Shown: positions 58,006 to 64,000 of the stretch, in pieces
How the letters are laid out: the number at the start of each line of letters is the position of its first letter
Numbering within the stretch: position 1 is the stretch's first letter
Assembly: GCF_007005445.1 (NCBI RefSeq)
Contig: NZ_CP041387.1
Span: 4,727,501 to 4,791,500, forward strand
Source: Rhodopseudomonas palustris
GTDB taxonomy: Bacteria > Pseudomonadota > Alphaproteobacteria > Rhizobiales > Xanthobacteraceae
DNA length: 64,000 nucleotides
Reading direction: 5' to 3'
Notes under the pieces: model-generated
What the model saw: only the letters and a program-made list of their open reading frames with translations
What the model was told of the DNA's origin: nothing
The model's database searches: none
Made by a program: the position numbers and the translations under genes

Positions 58006-58794
58006 TCAGCGACCCTGAAAGTGCGGCGCGCGCTTCTCGACGAAGGCGGCGGCTGCTTCCTTGTGGTCCGCGGTCTCGGCGCAGCGCGAGTGATGCAGCG
58101 CTTCGGCGTCGAAGCAGGCTTCGAGCGACAGGCTTTCGGCGTTGTTGATGTTGGTCTTGATGTAGCCGAGCGTGATGGTCGGGCCCTGCGCCAGCGACAG
58201 CGCAAGCTCCCGCGTGGCGGCCTCGACCTCGGCATCGGGCACCACCCGGCTGACGATGCCGAGCGCCTGCGCCTGCTCGGCGGTCAGCACCGGCGAGGTC
58301 AGATACAGCTCGCGCGCCTTCGCGGCGCCGATCAGATGCGTCAGGAAGTAGGTGCCGCCGAAGTCGCCGGAGAGACCGACCTTGGCGAACGCCGTGGTGA
58401 TCTTGGCCGAGGCGCCCGCGACCCGCAGATCGCAGGCCAGCGCCATCGACAGGCCAGCGCCTGCCGCCGCGCCGTCGATCTGCGCCACCACCGGCTTCGG
58501 CATCTGATACAGCAGACGGGACACCTCCATGCCGCGGCGGAGGTTCGCCACCTTCTGTTCGAGCGGCGGCGGGTCGCCGGCCGCGGCCATCGACTTGACG
58601 TCGCCGCCGACGCAGAAGGTGCCGCCGGCGCCCTTCAGCAGCACCGCGCGCACCTCCGGATCGTCCTTGGCGCGGTGCGCCGCCTCGACCAGTCCGCGGA
58701 TCATGTCCTGATTGAGCGCATTGCGCCGCTCGGGGCGGTTCATCGTGATGGTGAGCAGGTCGCGGTCGAGGGTTTGCAGGACGATGTCGGTCAT
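58006..58794 (-). CDS. Enoyl-CoA hydratase/isomerase family protein
   Basis: 262-residue crotonase-fold enzyme. Oxyanion-hole segments GAGGTFCVGGDVKSMA and IDGAAAGAGLSMALACDLRV are present; the region FAKVGLSGDFGGTYFLTHLIG has Asp instead of Glu at the usual catalytic site, seen in isomerases such as PaaG-like enzymes. Start MTDIVLQTLD chosen over an upstream ATG adding 17 unlike residues. Transcribed with the VOC gene. Confidence 0.89.
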   Translation of the reverse strand: MTDIVLQTLDRDLLTITMNRPERRNALNQDMIRGLVEAAHRAKDDPEVRAVLLKGAGGTFCVGGDVKSMAAAGDPPPLEQKVANLRRGMEVSRLLYQMPKPVVAQIDGAAAGAGLSMALACDLRVAGASAKITTAFAKVGLSGDFGGTYFLTHLIGAAKARELYLTSPVLTAEQAQALGIVSRVVPDAEVEAATRELALSLAQGPTITLGYIKTNINNAESLSLEACFDAEALHHSRCAETADHKEAAAAFVEKRAPHFQGR

Positions 58795-58848
58795 TGAACG
58801 TTTCCCTGTTGTTGTTCTTTTGGTCATCGAACCCGAGCCGACCACCGC

Positions 58849-58964
58849 ACCCTCATGGTGAGGAGGCGCGTAGCGCCGTCTCGAACCATGAGGATGAACA
58901 TCCCTCGCCCTTCGAGACGCCCGGCTGCGCCCTTCGGGCTACGCCGGGCTCCTCAGGGTGAGGG
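58849..58964. repeat. Long palindromic repeat, family A copy 2
   Basis: Arms CCCTCATGGTGAGGAGGCGCG and GGGCTCCTCAGGGTGAGGG, inner CGTCTCGAACCATGAGG / CCTCGCCCTTCGAGACG. An extra small hairpin CTGCGCCCTTCGGGCTACG lies in the right arm. Upstream of the hydratase and after the binding-protein gene. Confidence 0.75.
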
Positions 58965-58976
58965 TGCTGTCGTGTG

Positions 58977-60182
58977 TTACTTCTTCACCAGTGGGCAGCG
59001 TGATTGCTCAAGCGACTGGAACGCCTGATCGCCCGGCACGGTCGCTAGCAGCTTGTAGTAGTCCCAGCGGCCCTTGGATTCCGACGGCTTCTTGACCTCG
59101 AACAGATACATGTCGTGCACCATCCGGCCGTCCTCACGGATCTTGCCGTTCTTGGCGAAGAAGTCGTTGATCGGCATCTCCTTCATCTTCTTGGTCACCG
59201 CCGCCGCGTCGGTGGTGCCGGCCGCCTTGACGGCCTGCAGATAGTGCATCGTTTCGGAGTACAGACCGGCTTGCGCCGAGGTCGGCATCCGCTTGGTGCG
59301 CTCCATGAAGCGCTTGGAGAATGCACGGGTTTCGTCGTTGAGGTCCCAATAGAACGCTTCCGCCAGGATCAGACCCTGTGCGGTCTCCAGCCCGACGCTG
59401 TCGATGTCGGAGATGAAGGCGAGCAGCGGCGAGATTTTCTGCCCGCCTTTGGTGATGCCGAATTCGGCGCCCTGCTTGATCGCTGTGATGGTGTCGCCTC
59501 CGGCATTGGCAAGTCCGATCACCTTGGCCTTTGAGCTCTGGGCCTGCAGCAGGAACGAGGAGAAGTCGGAAGTGTTGAGCGGATGCTTGACGCTGCCCAG
59601 CACCTTGCCGCCCGACGCCTTGATGACATTGGTGGTGTCGCGCTCGAGGTCCTGGCCGAACGCGTAGTCGGCCGACAGGAAGAACCAGGTGTCGAGTCCC
59701 TGCTTCACCGCGGCGAGCCCGGTGGTGTTCGCTTGCGCGAAGGTGTCGAACACGTAGTGCACGGTGTAGGGGCCGCAGGCTTCGTTGCTGAGCCGGATCG
59801 AGCCCGGGCCGGAGAACATGATGATCTTGTTGCGGGCCTTGGCGATCTCGCCGGCGGCGAGGGCCGTAGCCGAGGCGGCGACGTCGATGATCGCTTCGAC
59901 GCCCTGGTTGTCGAGCATGTCGCGCGCGATGTTGGCGGCGTTGTCGGCCTTGTTCAGATGGTCGGCGGCGATGATCTCGATCTTGCGGCCCAGCACCGTG
60001 CCGCCGAAGTCCTCCACGGCCATCTTTGCCGCCGTCTCGCTGCCCGTTCCGGTGATGTCGGCATACAGGCCCGACATGTCGAGGATCGCGCCGAGTTTGA
60101 GCGGCGGCTGTGGTTGCGCGCTCGCGGTGGTGATCGCGGCGATCGACAGACATGCGAGCAGCGTCGTGCGGAATGGCTTCAA
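58977..60182 (-). CDS. Branched-chain amino acid-type ABC substrate-binding protein (LivK-like)
   Basis: 401-residue Leu/Ile/Val-family periplasmic binding protein. Signal peptide about 1-23 (LLACLSIAAITTASAQ). The ligand-binding fold begins LKLGAILDMSGLYADITGTGSETAAKMAVEDFGG. The start codon is TTG, with AGGGAGG five bases upstream. An ATG inside ATGTCTTGA overlaps it but stops after two codons. No transporter components adjoin; context with acyl-CoA catabolic genes suggests aromatic or branched acids as ligands. Cysteine in SRCPLVKK near the C-terminus. Confidence 0.88.
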   Translation of the reverse strand: MKPFRTTLLACLSIAAITTASAQPQPPLKLGAILDMSGLYADITGTGSETAAKMAVEDFGGTVLGRKIEIIAADHLNKADNAANIARDMLDNQGVEAIIDVAASATALAAGEIAKARNKIIMFSGPGSIRLSNEACGPYTVHYVFDTFAQANTTGLAAVKQGLDTWFFLSADYAFGQDLERDTTNVIKASGGKVLGSVKHPLNTSDFSSFLLQAQSSKAKVIGLANAGGDTITAIKQGAEFGITKGGQKISPLLAFISDIDSVGLETAQGLILAEAFYWDLNDETRAFSKRFMERTKRMPTSAQAGLYSETMHYLQAVKAAGTTDAAAVTKKMKEMPINDFFAKNGKIREDGRMVHDMYLFEVKKPSESKGRWDYYKLLATVPGDQAFQSLEQSRCPLVKK

Positions 60183-60562
60183 GACATCCTCCCTGGCGAG
60201 CGCCGATTCTGATCGCGGCGCCTCTGATGATTGCGCGCGATCATGCCGCATCCTCCGCGATGCGGCAAGCGAGGTGGTATTTCCGGCGAGTGGAATGAGC
60301 GCAACGAAGCGCACGGTCGGCTTACTACGCGCCGTCGCGGCGTCGCCGCAGACCGGTTAGTTGTCGAACGATCCGAATGCGCGTCGCACGGCATCGTGTG
60401 ATGCCACGGAGTGACGGCGCGGCGTTGTGGCTGGCTGATCGTCCGCGGAGTTGAAATTGCCGGACGGGCTGGTCACTCGCAGTCAGCAGCGGGCTTCGCC
60501 GGCAGCGCCGCGATCGCTACTCTGGCGAATCGGCAGGGATGCGAATCAGCGCTGCGGGTTCG
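60183..60562. other. 380-base divergent spacer
   Basis: No gene supported. It contains a perfect inverted repeat GCCGCATC-N6-GATGCGGC (60245-60266) upstream of the LivK-like gene that could be an operator. The rest is GC-rich without clear promoter motifs. Confidence 0.4.
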
Positions 60563-61354
60563 ATGACGTCATTTCGACGACTCAGGAGGAGTCTGCTCGC
60601 GGCGATCGGAGCGGTGGCTTTCGGTGTGATGCCGGACGGGCGGGCGGAAGCCGCAGGATGCGCCGACTTGCCGGTGCAGGGCGACGGCGTGGTGACCGAG
60701 GTGGTCGACGCCCGAACGCTGCGGCTGGCGGACGGCCGCGAGGTCCGGCTCACCGGCGTGGAGCCGATCGACGAGCAGCGCGAGGCCGGGGCCGCGATGC
60801 TGCGCTCCGCCGCGCTCGGCCACCGCGTCGTGCTGCGCGGCGCCGACGACGTGCCGGATCGCTACGGCCGGCAGCCGGCTTACGTGTTGCTGGCGGACGG
60901 CGCCGAGCTGGTGCAGGCCCGATTGCTGTCCGCCGGCGTGGCGCTGGTCGGCCTCGGCGTTGAGAGCGCGGAATGCCTGCAGCAATTGCGCGCAGCCGAA
61001 GCGGCAGGGCGCTCAGCCGCGGCCGGTGCCTGGGTGGGGATCGACGTCATAAAAAACGCCGCAAATTCGGGCGATATCTTGTCGCGTCTCGGGCGGTTCA
61101 CGGTAGTCGAGGGCAGGGTCAATTCGGTGCGGGAGGTGGGTTCGACCGTCTATCTGAACTTTGCCGGTCGCTGGACTCGTGGCTTTGCGGTGACTATTTC
61201 AAGGCGGATGGTGGGGGGCTTGGAAGCCGCCGGGCTAGCGCCCAAGTCTCTGACAGGGCAACGGATTCGGGTTCGCGGCTGGGTCGAAAAGCGGGCCGGA
61301 GCAAGCATCGCGGTCCGCGAGGCGGGGCAGATCGAACGGACGGGCGGGGATTGA
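60563..61354 (+). CDS. Exported thermonuclease/SNase-like protein
   Basis: 263 residues. Signal peptide (RRSLLAAIGAVAFGVMPDGRAEA, about 4-30). A staphylococcal-nuclease-like OB domain follows (GDGVVTEVVDARTLRLADGREVRLTGVEPID and RYGRQPAYVLLADGAELVQARLLSAGVALV). The catalytic Arg/Asp/Glu set of true SNases is only partly preserved, so nuclease activity is doubtful. A second beta-rich module (about 170-255, GRFTVVEGRVNSVREVGSTVYLNFAGRW) resembles OB-fold binding domains. An ATG eight codons earlier is possible. 22 bases before the M48 protease gene. Confidence 0.78.
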   Translation: MTSFRRLRRSLLAAIGAVAFGVMPDGRAEAAGCADLPVQGDGVVTEVVDARTLRLADGREVRLTGVEPIDEQREAGAAMLRSAALGHRVVLRGADDVPDRYGRQPAYVLLADGAELVQARLLSAGVALVGLGVESAECLQQLRAAEAAGRSAAAGAWVGIDVIKNAANSGDILSRLGRFTVVEGRVNSVREVGSTVYLNFAGRWTRGFAVTISRRMVGGLEAAGLAPKSLTGQRIRVRGWVEKRAGASIAVREAGQIERTGGD

Positions 61355-61376
61355 GGGCCCGAAAGAGAGCATTCAG

Positions 61377-62882
61377 GTGAATTGGCGTGCAGCACGGCGC
61401 AACTTGCGAAAGGGCCGCCGCCCGGTGGCGGCGTGGCTGCTGCTGAGCGCTGCGCTGACGCTGGCCGGTTGCGGCGATCCGAGCCGGTTCGAAACCGGCG
61501 CGATCACGACTGCGGCCCCGGCCAGGCCGCCGCGGCCTGCGGTGCAGTCGCCCGCCGCGGAGCGTGAGCACGAGAGGATTCTCGCAACCTATGGCGGCGC
61601 CTACGACGACCCGAAACTCGAAGGGCTGATCTCCGGCATTGTCAACCGGCTGGTCGCCGCCTCCGATCGGCCGGATCTCACCTACAAGGTGACGATCCTC
61701 AATTCCGGCGCGGTCAACGCCTTCGCGTTGCCGACCGGGCAGCTCTACGTCACCCGCGGCCTGATCGCGCTCGCCACCGATACCTCGGAGCTGTCGTCGG
61801 TGCTGTCGCATGAAATGGCCCATGTGCTCGCCAAGCACGCCGCGATCCGCGAGGACCAGGCGCGGCAGGCGGCGCTGGTGACCCGCGTCGTGACCGACAT
61901 GGGCAACGATCCCGGATTGACCGCGCTGGCGCTGGCCAAGACCAAGCTGTCGATGGCGAGCTTCTCGCGGCAGCAGGAGCTGGAGGCCGATGGCATCGGC
62001 ATCGGGATTTCGGCTCGGGCGCAGTTCGATCCCTATGGCGCGGCGCGCTTCCTCTCAGCGATGGAGCGCAACGCGGCCCTGAAGGCCAATCGCGGCAGCG
62101 GCGACAGCCGCACCGACTTTCTGTCATCGCATCCGGCGAACCCGGAGCGCGTCAGCAACGCCCAGAACAACGCCCGGCAATACACCGCCCCGCAAGGTGG
62201 CTGGCGCGGCGAACGCGGCGAACGCGACCGCGAGGCCTATCTCAATGCAATCGACAACATCGTGTACGGCGAAGACCCGAGCGAGGGATTCGTCCGTGGC
62301 CGGCGGTTCCTGCATCCGAAGCTCGGCTTCACCTTCCAGGTGCCGGACTCGTTCACGCTCGACAACACCGCACAGGCGGTGATCGGACTGCGCGAGGGCG
62401 GCAATCAGGCAATGCGGTTCGACGTGGTGCGGGTGCCGGCCGAGCAGTCGCTCGCCGACTACCTGAATTCCGGCTGGATGGAGAACGTCGACAAGAGCTC
62501 GACCGAGGAAACCAGCGTCAACGGCTTTCCGACCGCGTCGGTGACGGCGCGCGGCGAGCAATGGCAATTCCGGGTGTATGCGCTGCGGTTCGGCAGCGAC
62601 GTCTATCGCTTCATCTTCGCGACCCGGCAGCGGACCGGGGAAAGCGACCGCAATGCCCGGGACACGGTGAATTCGTTCCGGCGGCTGTCGCTCGACGAAA
62701 TCCAGGCGGCGCGGCCGCTGCGGATCAAGGTGATTACCGTACAGCCGGGCGACACCGTGGAATCGTTGTCGCAGCGGATGTCCGGGGTGGACCGGCCGCT
62801 GGAGCGGTTTCGGATCCTCAACGGTCTCGATGCCCATGCCCAGGTCAAGCCGCGCGAATTGGTGAAGATCGTCGTCGACTGA
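61377..62882 (+). CDS. M48-family metalloprotease lipoprotein with LysM-like C-terminus
   Basis: 501 residues. The N-terminal basic segment and hydrophobic helix end in a lipobox LAGC with Cys32, so it is a lipoprotein. The zinc motif HEMAH is His145-Glu146 to His149, the third ligand Glu being in QELEADGIG (about 204). This layout recalls BepA/LoiP-type proteases acting on outer-membrane proteins. The C-terminus has IKVITVQPGDTVESLSQRMSG, a LysM-like peptidoglycan-binding pattern. GTG start. It closely follows the SNase-like gene. Confidence 0.88.
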   Translation: MNWRAARRNLRKGRRPVAAWLLLSAALTLAGCGDPSRFETGAITTAAPARPPRPAVQSPAAEREHERILATYGGAYDDPKLEGLISGIVNRLVAASDRPDLTYKVTILNSGAVNAFALPTGQLYVTRGLIALATDTSELSSVLSHEMAHVLAKHAAIREDQARQAALVTRVVTDMGNDPGLTALALAKTKLSMASFSRQQELEADGIGIGISARAQFDPYGAARFLSAMERNAALKANRGSGDSRTDFLSSHPANPERVSNAQNNARQYTAPQGGWRGERGERDREAYLNAIDNIVYGEDPSEGFVRGRRFLHPKLGFTFQVPDSFTLDNTAQAVIGLREGGNQAMRFDVVRVPAEQSLADYLNSGWMENVDKSSTEETSVNGFPTASVTARGEQWQFRVYALRFGSDVYRFIFATRQRTGESDRNARDTVNSFRRLSLDEIQAARPLRIKVITVQPGDTVESLSQRMSGVDRPLERFRILNGLDAHAQVKPRELVKIVVD

Positions 62883-62907
62883 GCGCCAGAACGGAATCGC
62901 TGCCACG

Positions 62908-62934
62908 AAAAAGGCCCGGCTGGATGGCCGGGCC
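62908..62934 (-). terminator. Intrinsic terminator of carD
   Basis: On the minus strand GGCCCGGC-CATCCA-GCCGGGCC followed by TTTTTCG. It lies 45 bases beyond the carD stop. Confidence 0.85.
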
Positions 62935-62979
62935 TCGGACGCAATTCGAACCGGAAGCTGTTGCTCCGGAAGCTGTTGC

Positions 62980-64000
62980 TTATGCAGCTTCGTCGGTCAC
63001 CGACTCGTCGTCGGAATCGCCGTCGACGTCGGAATCGGTCTCGGCCTCGCTCTCCGCTTCGGCCTTTGCGCCGCGCCGCGGGCTCTTGGCGAGCTGGCTC
63101 TCGACTTCCTTCACGGCTTCGGTCTCGGTGATGTGCTGCACCACCGCGATCTCGCGCGACAGACGGTCGAGTGCGGCTTCATAGAGCTGGCGCTCGCTGT
63201 AGGACTGTTCCGGCTGCGATTCAGAACGATACAGGTCGCGGACCACTTCGGCGATCGCGACGATGTCGCCCGAATTGATCTTCGCTTCGTATTCCTGCGC
63301 CCGGCGCGACCACATCGTCCGCTTGACGCGAGCCCGGCCCTTCAGCGTCTCCAGCGCCTTCTTCACCAGCGCCGGGTCGGACAGCTTGCGCATCCCGACA
63401 TTGCCGACCTTCGCGGTCGGCACGCGCAGCGTCATCTTGTCCTTGATGAAGTTGATGACGAACAGCTCAAGCTTGGCGCCCGCGATCTCCTGCTCCTCGA
63501 TCGCCAGGATCTGGCCGACGCCGTGCGCCGGATAGACTACGAACTCGTTGGCCTTGAAGCCCTGGCGCTGGGTCACGGCCTTCTTCGGCTCCTCGACCCG
63601 CGCCTGCACCGGGGCCGCCGGCTGCTTGACCTCGGGCTTGGCGGCCTTCACTTCAGCCTTCACCTCAGTCCGGGGTGCGACGGCAGCCTTGGCGGGCTTC
63701 GCCGCCGGCTTGGTTGCGGCGGCGGTCTTGGAGGCAGCCGGCTTGGCGGCAGTTTTCGCAGACTTGGTTGGCATTTCACTTCTTTTGGTTTTCGAGGACT
63801 TGAAGGCCGGAGCTTTGGAGGCCGAAGCCTTCGCAGCAGACCCCTTTGCGGGAGCGAGTTTGCTGGCGCTTGCTTTGCCGGCGCTCGCCTTGGTCTGGGT
63901 CTTGGAAACAGAAGCCTTTGCGGCGGTCGCTTTGGCGGCTGTCCGGGTGTCCTTGACAGGAGCCTTCGATCGGCTCTTTGTGGCTCCGCGGCTGGCCGCG
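62980..64000 (-). CDS. carD: CarD-family transcription regulator with Lys/Ala-rich N-terminal tail (start beyond window or at 63774)
   Basis: CarD proteins bind RNA polymerase beta and stabilise promoter open complexes. The core, 264 residues from the ATG at 63774, has the RNAP-interaction domain (about 70-130, QGFKANEFVVYPAHGVGQILAIE) and the DNA-binding helical domain (SRRAQEYEAKINSGDIVAIAEVVRDL). The C-terminus is acidic. A Lys/Ala/Pro-rich tail fills residues 1-65 of that version. Upstream, 75 further codons to the window edge stay open in the same frame with the same KAS/AAK composition and no ATG/GTG, so the true start may lie outside. AGAAG before the 63774 ATG leaves that start possible. 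Confidence 0.88.
   Translation of the reverse strand, partial: AASRGATKSRSKAPVKDTRTAAKATAAKASVSKTQTKASAGKASASKLAPAKGSAAKASASKAPAFKSSKTKRSEMPTKSAKTAAKPAASKTAAATKPAAKPAKAAVAPRTEVKAEVKAAKPEVKQPAAPVQARVEEPKKAVTQRQGFKANEFVVYPAHGVGQILAIEEQEIAGAKLELFVINFIKDKMTLRVPTAKVGNVGMRKLSDPALVKKALETLKGRARVKRTMWSRRAQEYEAKINSGDIVAIAEVVRDLYRSESQPEQSYSERQLYEAALDRLSREIAVVQHITETEAVKEVESQLAKSPRRGAKAEAESEAETDSDVDGDSDDESVTDEAA

Overview
The window is a GC-rich (about 65 %) chromosomal segment of an alphaproteobacterium of the Bradyrhizobiaceae/Nitrobacteraceae type, most probably Rhodopseudomonas (palustris-like). This rests on protein similarity recalled from memory, gene order, Fur/Mur without the CxxC pair, a PraR/PhrR-type XRE regulator, DUF2336, FMN-type GltB2 and CarD. 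No database search was run. Nearly every base belongs to a confidently callable gene. I see no prophage, transposase, CRISPR array or antibiotic-resistance island.

Layout. 1-2290: katG (cut by the left edge) divergent from its likely regulator oxyR. 2300-5223: a soluble chemoreceptor with three near-identical PAS domains and a Tat-exported Mn-type superoxide dismutase. 5431-15847 (minus strand): the translation/transcription operon rimP-nusA-ylxR-infB-rbfA-truB-rpsO-pnp, preceded by a recognisable promoter and a terminator-like hairpin in the leader (possible attenuation). 16184-18202: DUF2336 protein and a phytanoyl-CoA-dioxygenase-like enzyme. 18215-28805 (minus): a conserved housekeeping block read as nfu, tsaB, rimI, fur/mur, HAD phosphatase, miaB, phoH, ybeY, corC/tlyC, lnt, XRE regulator, trmB. 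metK, which I recall between the XRE gene and trmB in other Rhizobiales, is not there. 28947-33596: universal stress protein, trpS, murJ and a PfkB sugar/adenosine kinase.

33750-40478: metabolic genes (acyl-CoA synthetase, serine hydrolase of the beta-lactamase family, small hypothetical protein, succinate-semialdehyde dehydrogenase, DUF1254 protein). 40623-46025: a tightly packed unit encoding an NMT1/THI5-like ABC importer, a D-2-hydroxyacid dehydrogenase and a double-Inh-domain exported protein, divergent from a creatininase-family amidohydrolase; substrate unknown. This is the best candidate here for an undescribed pathway. 46111-50066: membrane-anchored GltB2-like protein, ATP-grasp ligase, quinone-oxidoreductase-like enzyme. 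50197-52866: tRNA-Arg(CCT), orphan TadG-like protein, YidB-like and GlsB-like proteins. 52932-60182: acyl-CoA catabolic genes (SDR, two acyl-CoA dehydrogenases, two enoyl-CoA hydratases, VOC protein) and a Liv-type binding protein with a TTG start. 60563-64000: nuclease-like protein, M48 lipoprotein protease, and carD, whose Lys/Ala-rich reading frame runs off the right edge.

Two families of long palindromic intergenic repeats (REP-like) occur in two or more copies each, always outside genes and mostly at gene 3' ends. Start codons were reassigned in many genes using ribosome binding sites and homologous N-termini.
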